Shown one piece after another: positions 1 through 9,454 of a stretch of DNA of 64,000 nucleotides. The notes under the pieces are model-generated. The model worked only from the letters and a program-made list of their open reading frames with translations, did not search any database and was not told the origin of the DNA. Numbering within the stretch: position 1 is the first letter of the stretch; each line of letters opens with the position of its first letter. Both the position numbers and the translations under genes were made by a program. The stretch spans positions 1-64,000 of the forward strand of contig OZ025704.1 in assembly GCA_964019335.1 (NCBI GenBank), written 5' to 3'. The DNA comes from Diplonema japonicum. Lineage: Eukaryota; Euglenozoa; Diplonemea; Diplonemida; Diplonemidae.

Positions 1-483
1 TGCGGGTTTGCGGGTTTGCGGGTTTGCGGGTTTGCGGGTTTGCGGGTTTGCGGGTTTGCGGGTTTGCGGGTTTGCGGGTTTGCGGGTTTGCGGGTTTGCG
101 GGTTTGCGGGTTTGCGGGTTTGCGGGTTTGCGGGTTTGCGGGTTTGCGGGTTTGCGGGTTTGCGGTTTGCGGGTTTGCGGGTTTGCGGGTTTGCGGGTTT
201 GCGGGTTTGCGGGTTTGCGGGTTTGCGGGTTTGCGGGTTTGCGGGTTTGCGGGTTTGCGGGTTTGCGGGTTTGCGGGTTTGCGGGTTTGCGGGTTTGCGG
301 GTTTGCGGGTTTGCGGGTTTGCGGGTTTGCGGGTTTGCGGGTTTGCGGGTTTGCGGGTTTGCGGGTTTGCGGGTTTGCGGGTTTGCGGGTTTGCGGGTTT
401 GCGGGTTTGCGGGTTTGCGGGTTTGCGGGTTTGCGGGTTTGCGGGTTTGCGGGTTTGCGGGTTTGCGGGTTTGCGGGTTTGCG
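1..483. repeat. 8-bp tandem array (TGCGGGTT)n
   Basis: About 60 head-to-tail copies of the octamer TGCGGGTT. The array is almost perfect; one G is missing near position 165, which shifts the register. It ends abruptly at 483, where the retrotransposon coding sequence begins on the opposite strand. Long open frames across it (repeating Arg-Val-Cys-Gly-Phe-Ala-Gly-Leu) are a consequence of the repeat length and are not genes. The G-rich strand reads inward from the left edge, opposite to a telomere at a left chromosome end, so I call it a microsatellite or satellite. Confidence 0.95.
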
Positions 484-2445
484 TGCCCCGCAGTCTTCGC
501 CGCCTGGTTGACACAAGACTCGTTCCTCGGGTGCACGATGACCACGTCCATAGCCATTGGGCGGGAACCCCCCACCCCACCTGGGAAGAACACGTCCGCC
601 GGGCGCTGGGACGACCCCGGGATCAGCCCCGTCTTCTCCATCGTTGCACTCACCCCGGCCCACTGACAGTGTCTGTGGATGGTCTCCTTCACCGGTCGTG
701 CCTCGCAATCCTGGCGTTGCCGCATCCCTGGGCGTGGTCACCCCATACGTCCATCCCCTCAGTCTTGCACCTCGGGTCGTGGCAGCTCTCACCCTGCTTG
801 TAGACCGGAGCCCCCAACCACCACTTGATCAGAGCCCCAAACTCGTTGTCCGACAGCTGGTTGTAGAAGTCAGGCGTCGCCGTCAACCACGCCCCCGCAT
901 AGTGCATTGACTCCGACATCAACCTCGCTCTCGAGCATGCATCTGCTTTCGCCAAGAGGTCCTCCAGCGCCTTCTCATCAAGCACCCTAGAGAGCCACCT
1001 CTGGCTGCAGATGTGGGGGGCCTTGGCCACCATGTCGGGTGTAATCTGCATGCCGCCCTTCGTCCTGTTGAACCACTCGAGCCAGCTCCCCCATACACCC
1101 CCTTCCAGCCCATGTTCGTATTTGGGATCCAGCTCCTTGCACAGCTTCATCGTCGACGCCCTCGAAGCCATGTTGGCCGCGCGCAGGTGCTCCTGGCAGC
1201 TCCTCATCCCAAGCCCACCGACTTTTACGGACAGTTTCGCCTGCTGCCATTCTTTCGACCCGCTCTCGAACTGCATGCCGCACACCTTCGACATCGTCTT
1301 CCGCACCATCTCGTCGAACCTGTGCATGACCCCTCCCACATGCGAGTCTGGGACCACTCTCATGTAAAACACCAGTTTGCTGTATGAGCTGCAATACCGG
1401 AGAAGTGTGTACCCTGTCTGCCTCCCCACCTTGGTCAGCATGTCGAAGTTCTCTTCCAGCGCGTCCAAGCGTTTGTTCAGAAAGGCTTGCGTGTACTCCG
1501 GCGATCCTATCGGCGCCCCCAGGAGCATGAAGTTCCTCTCTTTGTGGAAATTCTCTTCTGTCAGGCCATCGAAGCCTGTGTCCTCCACTGTCTGGGGGAG
1601 GTCGCCACTAACCCATATGAGCTCGCACTTCTGGGGTTTCACTTTCAGCCCTATCATTCCGCTCAGCTCACACAAGATGTTGTACGCCTTTCTCACTTCA
1701 TCCACATTCCCCACAAGGACGCCATCGTCCAGGTAGAACTGGAGGATGTCCAGGTTGCAGTCTTCACTTATCTTGTTCACCAGGGGTTGGATGGCCAGAG
1801 AGAACAGCAGTGGTCCCATCGGGTCCCCCTGTTGCACCCCTTCCTGGGACTTAATCACCTTTCCGTTGTAGTATAAGGGCACCCTGTAGCACCAATCGGC
1901 CCACGCATACAGCCCCGACGCTTGCTCATAGGCCTGTGAGCACAGCTGTCTCCGACAAACACTGTTGAAGGCGTTGGCGTAGTCGATCTTGAGGATCACC
2001 TTGTTTTCCTGCTTGTTGCCCCGTTCCCTGTCCACATACTGCCTGATGGTGTGTATAGCCGCCTCCATTCCAGCAGGGACCGATACCCCCACCTGGCCGC
2101 CTTTCTTCAGGTACGAAGAGGCCACTTCCGGAGCGATCTTCTTCACAAGGGATTTCCCCACCAGCCGACGCAGCACATCCCCAACGGCTATGGGCCGCAC
2201 GTCCCTGTCGTTCTTCTTGAGGGCCACAAGGTTCGCCCCTGCCATCAGCGGAGCCACCTCCCTAGGGGCCGTGCCTCTAGCTAATGCGTTGACTGCCCTC
2301 GTCACCGACATCAAACAGCCTTGAGACTCAAAAGCTCCGTCCACCGCGTCCTTGATGTGCTGGGCTCTCAGACCAGTCGGTCCCGCAGCAGTCCCCCTCG
2401 GGAAGTCCCTGATTGCGTCCAGCACTTCTTCCGGCAAGACTTCTA

Positions 2446-2446
<1 letters not shown>
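484..2446 (-). pseudogene. Reverse transcriptase and R2-like C-terminal part of retrotransposon ORF2
   Basis: Continues ORF2 downstream of the 69-bp insert. The frame opens with the RT0-like GPTGLRAQHI. The palm follows, with the first catalytic Asp in KIDYANAFN (about residue 152 of this segment), then GVQQGDPMGPLLFSLA and the FYLDDGVLVG box with the YxDD aspartates. At the end, CHDPRC...HAQGC forms a CCHC knuckle followed by RHD. The frame stops at 689 (TGA). One missing base there separates it from a continuation to 484 that reads RVKETIHRHC, then RPADVF and MDVVIVHP. This matches the order CCHC, RHN, RPD, DV in R2-type restriction-like endonucleases. The last part is cut off by the tandem array. 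Broken, so probably not functional. Confidence 0.85.
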
Positions 2447-2488
<42 letters not shown>

Positions 2489-2515
2489 GGGACTTGAGAA
2501 AATAAATAAATCTAC
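2447..2515 (-). other. 69-bp poly-A-rich insert with GT-AG ends inside the RT frame
   Basis: On the minus strand this segment begins GTAGATTTATTTATTTTC, ends in a run of 34 A residues and AG, and contains an in-frame TAA. TCTACC occurs on the plus strand at both 2442-2447 and 2511-2516, so the insert plus one repeat copy looks like a 63-bp poly-A-tailed sequence with a 6-bp target duplication. Removing exactly 69 bp, as splicing at GT-AG or excision of insert plus one repeat would do, rejoins KTKEA with VEVLPEE in frame. It can therefore be read as a short retroposed insertion, as a newly gained intron, or as both. Confidence 0.7.
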
Positions 2516-5167
2516 CGCTTCCTTCGTCTTCGCCGGGTTGTCCCATTGGGGGTGTAGTGGCTCTGGATGTTTGCTCTGCAGCGCTCTCCAACAATCCTCA
2601 TTGTCTTCCGCCAGCCCCTGGGCTACAAGCGCCGCGTTTCCTGCCGAGAACCTCCCTTTGCTGCACAGTTCCGTGGCCCTGGCGACCTTAGAGACCTCGT
2701 CGTTCTTAGGTTCCCCCTTCTCACCTGATTCCAGCTTATTCCAGAGGGCCATGTAATTTCCCTTCTCCCACTCCTCCAATCTGGCCTGGACACTCAGCTC
2801 CGTCTCCTTGTCCCGCTTCTTCCCTCCCCTCTTCTTCCACAGGCAGGCTTTGGGGAGCATCGCCACCAGCAGCCAAGCCTCCTCTGTGTTGTCCTTCACC
2901 GCCCGGCCCAGAGTGTGCTTAAGGGTAAGCCCCCACAGTCTTTGAAGGCTCGTCGGGATCGACCCCATGGTCGTGACGTTCATGGCGGCTATGGCTTCCA
3001 GGCTGGGTAACTCGGTCCTCGTCGGGGCCGGCGGGGGGGTCGTGTATTCCCCTTCCCTTCGCACCGCCTTTTTGCACTCGTCGTGGCACCCCTGACCCTT
3101 CCACACACAGCCCCTGCACACCAGGCACCTCTCGAGGTCCAGTCTCCTCAGAACGCTCTCCGGGATCTCATCACTCTCCAGGTGCCCATCCAGGTGACAC
3201 TTCCATACCCTTGTCGAGTTGAACGGGGTCGTGCTTTTGCACTTCGACCTAGCGCAGTTCGCCACCGGACAGTACAGGAATTGCTGGTTCCTTGCCCCCA
3301 TCTGGTCCAACACCCCTGCCTTCCCGTATCCAGGGATCGCACGGTCTATTATGTCCCACTCCCCGATGTCCTCACCCGGGGCCTCGGAGGGTTGCTTACC
3401 TGCCTTTTGTAGAGCAACCGATTGGGACTCATCAAGGAGCATCATCATCGACTCCTCCTCTCCGACTGCATACTCGTAGTGGTTGCCGTTGTACGCCAGC
3501 ACCACCACCTTCTCGTGGTCGGAGTTGTACTCCCCTATCATCAGGACTGGGTTGTTCCCCCCAGCAACCACGAGTATCGTGCGGCCAAACGCTTGTGCTG
3601 CGGCTGCCAGGCACAAGTGGTCTCCCCACGTCGCCGCTGTGCCCATCCCTTCCAAGTACCGGTCCCAACCCCCGCTGCAAAACGGGGCATAGTGCTCCTC
3701 CCGGTGTTTCATCCATTCTACAACCTCGCTCCTGATGTGGGTGTGGTCCCCGTAGGCTTCCCCGAGCGAACCGGCCAGGGCGTGGAACATGCAGTTCCCG
3801 TCCTTCTCCGTCGATCTCCTCGTCAGCTTGAAGCTCTTCATGATCTCGTCCACTGACTTGCCGGCCCTGGGTTGTTTGTCGGGGTTCCACAGATTCCGCT
3901 GCCTGTGTAGTGCACAGTGCGTCTGGTTCGACGAGCACGCCGCAGCACACGTTCCACAGAGGTTCACCTTCATGTTCCTCGCCTGCTCTTGTTTCACAAA
4001 ATGATGGTGGACCGCATTGAGGTGTTTAACTAGACAGCTTGCCACACTGGTGCGGAAAGAGCAGCCTTCCATCCGGCATTGATGTTTGTCTGTTCCTTCT
4101 TTTTCCCCCTCCTTCTGCGCCTCCGTGTGCTCATCATCCAAATCCATGGGGGGAGGGTCACCACCTCCTTGCAACGCGTCCCCTGCCAGCGTCAAGTCCG
4201 CAAAGGGGTCCAGGTGTTCGGCCTGAAAGAGCTTATCCTCCGTCTCGGCTCGTTCCTTCGCCGCTTGCTTGGCGTCCTCCTTCTTTTTTCTGCGTATTGA
4301 GCTTCTAGGCGGGCCCAAGTACACCGGCAGGTAGTGACCTCTCGATCCGCGTCTTGTCTTCCTCAGCTTTACCGGTCCGAATCTCTGGGTCGGGTCAGCA
4401 CCAGCTTTCCCCACCATCACTTCCGACATGGCCCAGAGCGACATCAGCCCCCCTATCCAAACTGAAGTGCTTCCCACCAGAGTGCCCCCTACTGCTAGCC
4501 AAGCGAGCTCCCCGGCGGACCATTCATCCCCTCGGGGCCCCACCTGTACCCTTGACCTGCGGGTGGTCCTCCTGTCGCTCCCCGGCCTCTTCCACAACAC
4601 TGCCGCATGCAGGAAGGAGGGGGCCATCCCGATGCCCGCCCCCAGCACCTGCCTCACCCCTGGGATCAGCAAGAGGGAGACCAGGGCGACCCAGGCCCAC
4701 GCCCCCAGGTGCTCCCATCTCACCCCTTCCTTGCTGTGTCCCGTCCGTCTGCGGTGCCTCCTTGTGCCGGTTGCAGCCCCAGGTGCCGGGATTCTGGGTG
4801 CCAGGGGTTGGGCTCCAGGCGTTCCCACCTCGGTCCGCTTCAGCCCCATTGCAGGGTCATCTGGCTTCTGTTTCAGGGCGGCCTCGTGTTCCTCTCTGCG
4901 GGCCCTCCTCCTCCCCTCTTTCCTCGCACGACGGTGCCTTTTCTTCTCCTGTCTGGCAGCCTCCCTCGCCCCCTCCCTCGCCTTGGTCCTCTTCTCCCGA
5001 CGCCTCTGAAGGGCCGTTTCGCTCCTGTGCCTCCTCCTGTTCTTCTTCCGCTTGGGCGCTGGCTTAGGTTCCCTGCCACCCATGGCAATCCAGGGGGCTC
5101 TTTTCTGTCTTCTCACAAGGGTGTGCAGTGGTGCTCTCACGTCGCTCGCAGCCTCCGCCCCAACCAC
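2516..5167 (-). CDS. Retrotransposon ORF2 N-terminal part: basic, hydrophobic, zinc-finger and OTU protease domains
   Basis: About 884 residues up to the insert. Residues 30-100 are strongly basic. Two hydrophobic stretches, about 155-180 and 219-247, look like membrane helices. A C2H2 finger (CRMEGC...HLNAVHHH) lies near 364-389 and a Cys/His cluster at 404-421. An OTU domain spans about 444-567, with KDGNCMFHALA supplying Asp456 and catalytic Cys459 and NGNHYEYA supplying His563. A second C2H2 finger (YCPVANC...KCHLDGH) and a Cys-rich CLVCRGCVWKGQGC follow. OTU enzymes are cysteine proteases, usually deubiquitinases; here a role in processing the element's own protein or removing host ubiquitin is inference. 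The first ATG overlaps the end of ORF1. Confidence 0.8.
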
Positions 5168-6560
5168 ACCTTGGCGGGCGGTGGGGGTGGGTGCTGGGTC
5201 CCCCTGGTTGTTTGAAAAGAAAAAAGGTTCCTCCTTGTTTGTTTTTTTTTTTTTCTTTCCCTTCCACCCTCAAAAAAAGCCCCCGGCCCTTGGGGACCAG
5301 GGTGTACACCTCCGTAGAGGGTCCAGAAAAAATGGGGGGCAGAGAGGGAGGGGCACTACCTTCTCTCGGGTGTGCTGTCTCTCCCTCTGCCTTTTTTTCC
5401 TCCGAAGAGGGTCTGTTTTTCACCTCCGTGGAGGGTCCCTCTGGAGAGGGCTCTATAAAAGAAAAAGGGGGGGACGAATGGGGGGGAGGAACACTACCCT
5501 CTCTCGGGAGTGCCACCTCTTCCCCTCTCTCTCTGTTTTCCTCCGAAGAGGGTCTGTTTTTTACCTCCGTGGAGGGTTCCTCTGGAGAGGGCTCTAAAAA
5601 TGAAAAAGGGGGGGACAAATGGGGGGGAGGAGCACCACCCTCTCTCGGGAGTGCCACCTCTTCCCCTTTCTCTCTATTTTCCTCCGAAGAGGGTCTGTTT
5701 TCCTCCGAAGAGGGTTCTAAAAAAAAAAAGGGGGCGGGTGGGGCACTATCCTCTCTTGGGAGTGCCACCCCCCCTTGCCCACAAAAAAGGGGATCTAAAA
5801 AGGGGGGTTCGTCTGTTAACCCAGGGGATGGGTCTTCCTGGGGTGTGCGGGTGAGCTTGGGGCCTACCGCACGCAGGGTGATCGACACCCTGACACCAGT
5901 GGACATCCCGGACGGGATGTGGTGCGTCCACTGGTGTCTCGCTTCACCTTCCAACAATGCCCATGAGAAGGGGGGCACCAGGTATTTCGCCACCCTGTCC
6001 CCCCTCCTCATGACCATTGTGGTCTCGGCTCCGTACGAGAGGACTAGGACAATCGGTCCCAGCCTCGCGTCGTCCTTGTGGGCGGCAATCCCACAACCAG
6101 ACTTGTACTTGTTGACAAGTACCTGGTTGGGGACCACCTCGAGCCCTGCGGCGGCGGCCACCTCCCTCACCCACCCCTCCGCCCCCCCTGGGATCCCCGT
6201 GGTGGGGCGCACCTTGGCGTTCGTCCCCTCCCACCGGTACCCGTATTGGAGGGTCTCCCTCCCTGAGTTCCCAGACAGGGCCTCCCACTTTCCTGAAAGC
6301 AGGGCTTTCGGGAAGGCAGGGGCCGGGCCCGTCCTCAACCCGGGAGGGTGTTCACCATACACCAGTACCCACCCCTTTTTTTCTCCCTCTTTTCCTCCCT
6401 CTTCAACAATAGCAGGGTCGGCTGCAGGGGTCGTGGTCGCGGCGGTCGTGGCTGCGGCAGGGGCGGCTGCGGCGGTCTCAGTTGCGGCGATCAGGGCGGC
6501 AGGGTCGGCTGCGGCGTTCAGGGCGGCTGGGGCGGCCGTGGCTGTAGCAGCGGCGGTCAA
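5064..6560 (-). CDS. Retrotransposon ORF1: AlkB-like Fe(II)/2-oxoglutarate dioxygenase domain protein
   Basis: 498 residues. The first 50 are Ala/Thr-rich. An AlkB-type double-stranded beta helix spans about 65-230. It has a nucleotide-lid-like RETLQYGYRWEG, then IAAHKDD (His161, Asp163), WTHHIP (His213 or 214) and RVSITLR (Arg224, Arg230). That is the HxD...H iron site and the 2-oxoglutarate-binding Arg pattern of the family. AlkB enzymes remove alkyl lesions from DNA or RNA; related domains occur in replicases of some plant RNA viruses. The C-terminal half is a low-complexity Pro/Glu/Ser region built of about 47-residue repeats. The frame is intact. The start was taken as the first ATG after the A/T-rich leader; an earlier start cannot be excluded. 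Confidence 0.8.
   Translation of the reverse strand: MTAAATATAAPAALNAAADPAALIAATETAAAAPAAATTAATTTPAADPAIVEEGGKEGEKKGWVLVYGEHPPGLRTGPAPAFPKALLSGKWEALSGNSGRETLQYGYRWEGTNAKVRPTTGIPGGAEGWVREVAAAAGLEVVPNQVLVNKYKSGCGIAAHKDDARLGPIVLVLSYGAETTMVMRRGDRVAKYLVPPFSWALLEGEARHQWTHHIPSGMSTGVRVSITLRAVGPKLTRTPQEDPSPGLTDEPPFLDPLFCGQGGVALPREDSAPPAPFFFLEPSSEENRPSSEENREKGEEVALPREGGAPPPHLSPPFSFLEPSPEEPSTEVKNRPSSEENRERGEEVALPREGSVPPPHSSPPFSFIEPSPEGPSTEVKNRPSSEEKKAEGETAHPREGSAPPSLPPIFSGPSTEVYTLVPKGRGLFLRVEGKEKKKNKQGGTFFLFKQPGGPSTHPHRPPRCGWGGGCERRESTTAHPCEKTEKSPLDCHGWQGT
5320..5790 (-). repeat. 141-bp minisatellite inside retrotransposon ORF1
   Basis: About 3-4 degenerate copies of a unit of roughly 141 bp (47 codons). 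Measured between the plus-strand motif GGGAGTGCCACCTCTTCCCC at 5506 and 5647, the period is exactly 141. Each unit encodes variants of RPSSEENRE, GEEVALPREG and a Pro-rich linker. The copies stay in frame, which suggests they arose while the ORF was under selection. Confidence 0.75.
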
Positions 6561-6850
6561 AACCGCGGTCTCTGCTAGTGATTTTTTTATTTTATTATTT
6601 TTTTTTTCTAAAGGGGGGTGGGGGGATCTAGGGGGTGGGGATTCATACTGCCCAACCAGATTGCCTGGTTGGGTGGGTCTCGGCGCCGTGTGCTGCGGGC
6701 TGCGGGCTTGCTCCTGCGGGCTGCGGCTGCGGCTCGGTCACCTCCTCCTGCGAGTCGTCTTGGATCCATTTTTTTTTTTTTTTTTGTTTTATAGTGTGTG
6801 TTGGGGGGGAGGGGATCCAATAAAGTACAGAAACTGTAGCTTTAGAATCG
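6561..6850 (-). other. Probable 5' leader of the retrotransposon / boundary with piggyBac remnant
   Basis: Contains an A/T-rich block next to the ORF1 start, then GC-rich sequence encoding a short Arg/Ala/Pro-rich open frame on the minus strand (6608-6820), and a 19-base homopolymer at 6767-6785. No recognised domain. The retrotransposon 5' end and the edge of the transposase remnant lie in this interval, but neither boundary is marked by a clear repeat. Confidence 0.4.
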
Positions 6851-8420
6851 TTGGTGAGTGCATCAAGGATTTCCAAGCTGTTCATCTCAATGGGGTTTGT
6901 GAAATCTCTTTGCACCGTTTGCAAGTACCACAACCCTGACTTTGACTTCACTGTGGACGATATCTATCAGTTTCTGGCCTTGTGGGTGCTCATGGACATC
7001 ATCTGCAAGGCTGGCATAAAAGATTACTGGCCGACCATTTGTGCCCTCGCCACACCTTTTTTTGGCAAGTGTAATGAAACGTTACTGCTTTTTGCGCTTA
7101 CAGCGGTCGTTGCATTTTGGAGGGGTGAAGAGACAGACAGGTTGCAAAAAATAAGATTCTTGCTCCCCTACCTGTCTGCAACACTATTCCCCTGGAGAAT
7201 CGATCATTGATGAGAGTATGATCAAGTCACACGGTAGGCATCGCTTCAGAGTATTCCAGCCTGCAAAGAGGACAGGTGAGGCTGTGCACTGGACAGGATC
7301 TGACACAGGGTCGTGTTCAACTTGTCGATCTACTGTCCGCAGTGCTAATACCATTGTAAAAGCGTGAAAAAGCAATCAAACACAGCACTGTGGACCCCGA
7401 TGTGAGGTATCTCAGCACTTGGCATATTACCTTCCCATTTGGTGAAGGATCGAGGTCATTGTAGGGGGGTGCTGGTGTTTGGGAGCCCTGACTTGTGTAC
7501 AGGATTGGTGTACCACGTGATCACTGCAGAAGCACCAATGCTTATGATGCCAAAAAAGGACAACATGGCGACCAGAATGTCTCGGCGGCGGAGCTCTGCT
7601 TCGAGCTTCTTGTCCTGCAGCTCGAGCGCGACAATGAAAGCTCTTACAACGTTCTCCCATATCTCCTGTGGTGCCTTCAATGGCGTCTTGCTTGACATGA
7701 AGTGAACGTCGTGCTCAGTCTGAAAGCGCACCCCACGTGACTTGTCGATGCCACTATTCGTGTCCACCTGGTGGATGGCTTGGCATCGGTAGCGTTCCCC
7801 TTGTACCCCGGCATCGATAACTTCTACTGGTGTTACCCTTGTACAACAGATGTGGGAATCGGGTTTGTGGTGGAAACAATCTGAGGAAAGTCCAGTCAAT
7901 GGTAACAATCCGAAGAAAACCACCAGAATGTACCTAATCTTGCCCCAGTGAAGAAGCAAGTAGGCCCAGGCAGGCCCAAAAACGGGTTCGCGATGAGCGA
8001 CAACAGCTTTTCGACTGTTATGCACCAGTCTGGAAACAACCGCCCAGCAAGCACCCGTTCTGAAATGGGGACCGAGGGGCCCAGGGAAGATGCCAGGCGC
8101 GACTTCACCAAAGGCCACTGGTCCAAAAAACTGGATGCAGCAAGACAATGCACACACCACATGCGTGTTTTGGGGGTCCGGGTGCAAACTATCTTCATCT
8201 GCAAGGCTTGTAACGTGCATCTGTGCCCAGCTTGCTTTGCGGACTATCACGAACCAGTGGTTTACCCACCCCAATCTACCCCCTCTGGAGGCCCGGCCAC
8301 ACCGAAGAAACGCCTAAGGTACGTCTCCAAACACATACCCTTCTCCCCAGGTCGTCATCTGAGCCAAGTCCCAAAAGCAAAACCCCCCCTAGCACTCCGA
8401 GGCCCAAGTGAAAAAAGTAA
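6851..8420 (+). pseudogene. Degenerate piggyBac-family transposase
   Basis: The first frame (6851-7210) encodes FTVDDIYQFLALWVLM...KDYW, the N-terminal conserved block of piggyBac transposases. A frameshift near 7190 leads to SIIDESMIKSHGRHRF, matching the block with the first catalytic Asp (DESM...GR). After further decay the C-terminal cysteine-rich domain appears at about 8140-8255 with CTHHMRV...FICKACNVHLCPACF. PiggyBac transposases cut and paste at TTAA sites. The central RNase-H-like part (about 7380-7900) is too damaged to read as one frame. No terminal inverted repeats could be assigned. A related inverted fragment lies at 10817-11103. Confidence 0.75.
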
Positions 8421-9108
8421 GGAAGTGTCTAACCTATGGTGGGTTTTTACAATAAATTTCACTTCAATTCCTTTTTCTATTCACTTCCCAGGGCCTTTGA
8501 GGGGTGTCTGGGGGTGTTTTTTGTCCCTCCTGGGTGATGTATTTTCTTTTACACAAGCGTCGTTCTATGGTTGCATGCTCAAGGATGTTTTAATTTTAGA
8601 AAATAAAAAAGTCGATGGTGACCTTTTTTTTGCCCAAAAACCCCCATCCTTTAATAGTTAATAACTAGTTAAATTGGCAAGCAGCATGACAGGGATTGAC
8701 TTCTTTTAAGGGTGATTTTACCCCCCCTTCTTTTTCTAGGTTTTAGGTTCTATGTCAATTTCACCCATAGAATGTTGCAAAAAAAATCTTCTGGATTTTT
8801 TACACTGCAGAATTGGGTTAAAAAGGTTAAATCTACCTATTTTTCATAGTTTTTGGCCAATTTATTAAGGGGAATTTTTAGATAAAAAAACAGCAAAATC
8901 AGCCTTGGTAAGGGCTCTACCAGAGGGGAAAAAAATTTTTTTTCCAAAAAAATAAAAAAATCTCTATTTTGAGGGTGCCCAAGTGCCATGTGGCCCCAGA
9001 AAAAAAAAATTTTTTTCACCCCCCAAGGCCAAATTTCCCTTTGGAAAAATCCCAAAAAATGGCAATATCAGCCTTGGTAAGGGCACTGCTGGCAGTGATG
9101 GGTGAATC
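8421..9108. other. AT-rich non-coding region with A-run/T-run junctions
   Basis: No coding frame recognised. The phrase CAGCCTTGGTAAGGGC occurs twice (about 8900 and 9069). Runs of A followed directly by runs of T occur near 8929 and 8999, the second followed by CACCCCCCAAGG. Similar A-T junctions followed by C-runs recur at 10630 and 10722, so they probably belong to one dispersed repeat family. Confidence 0.5.
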
Positions 9109-9295
9109 CTAATTAGGACTAGACCAGACTGGACTGGACCAGACTGGATCCAGCGTGAATTTCGACCCAATTATGCCAGACTGACTGGACTGACCAGACT
9201 GACCAGACTGGACCGGACTGGACCAGACCAGACCAGACCAGACCAGACTGGACTGGACCAGACTGGACTGGACTGAACTGGATTGGACAAGATAC
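9109..9295. repeat. Pentamer-based satellite (GACTG/GACCA)n
   Basis: A stretch of about 185 bp built largely of five-base units GACTG and GACCA in mixed order, with a non-repetitive interruption near 9150-9175. GGACT-type short repeats recur at 11700 and 15900. Confidence 0.85.
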
Positions 9296-9454
9296 AACCA
9301 CAACACCACATCCCCCCTTTTTTTTGCTGAGAGTTCAAACGTATAAACAGATGTCTACAAGAAAAGATGTTACACAGGTACTGAGAGATGACAACAACAA
9401 CAACAAAGACAATGAGAAACAAAGAAGAAAAAAAAAAAAAAAAACCTTTATCTT

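Larger units (their letters stand above)
484..6830 (-). mobile_element. Non-LTR retrotransposon encoding AlkB-like, OTU and RT domains
   Basis: A minus-strand element with two overlapping reading frames. ORF1 (6560-5064) carries an AlkB-like dioxygenase domain. ORF2 (5167 leftwards) carries a basic region, two hydrophobic segments, zinc fingers, an OTU cysteine-protease domain, a reverse transcriptase and an R2-type CCHC/endonuclease-like C-terminus. ORF1 and ORF2 overlap by about 104 bp, ORF2 lying in the +1 frame relative to ORF1. No long terminal repeats or integrase are visible. The 3' end is missing: the C-terminal coding region runs straight into the 8-bp array. The 5' boundary is uncertain, somewhere between 6610 and 6840, where the piggyBac remnant starts. 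The coding part is clearly more GC-rich than the region to its right. OTU domains are known in some non-LTR elements of algae; I do not know of a described AlkB-OTU-RT combination. Confidence 0.85.

Noticed and set aside
1-483. Telomere at the left edge
   Set aside because: The G-rich strand points inward; a left-end telomere would read C-rich on the plus strand. The octamer is also not a known telomere repeat.
8-803. Three overlapping long open frames coding a Cys/Gly/Phe repeat protein
   Set aside because: They are translations of the 8-bp array in three frames; an 8-bp unit without stops gives open frames automatically.
7456-8274. 272-codon minus-strand open frame
   Set aside because: Lies opposite the piggyBac remnant, whose conserved motifs are on the plus strand; no motif on the minus strand.
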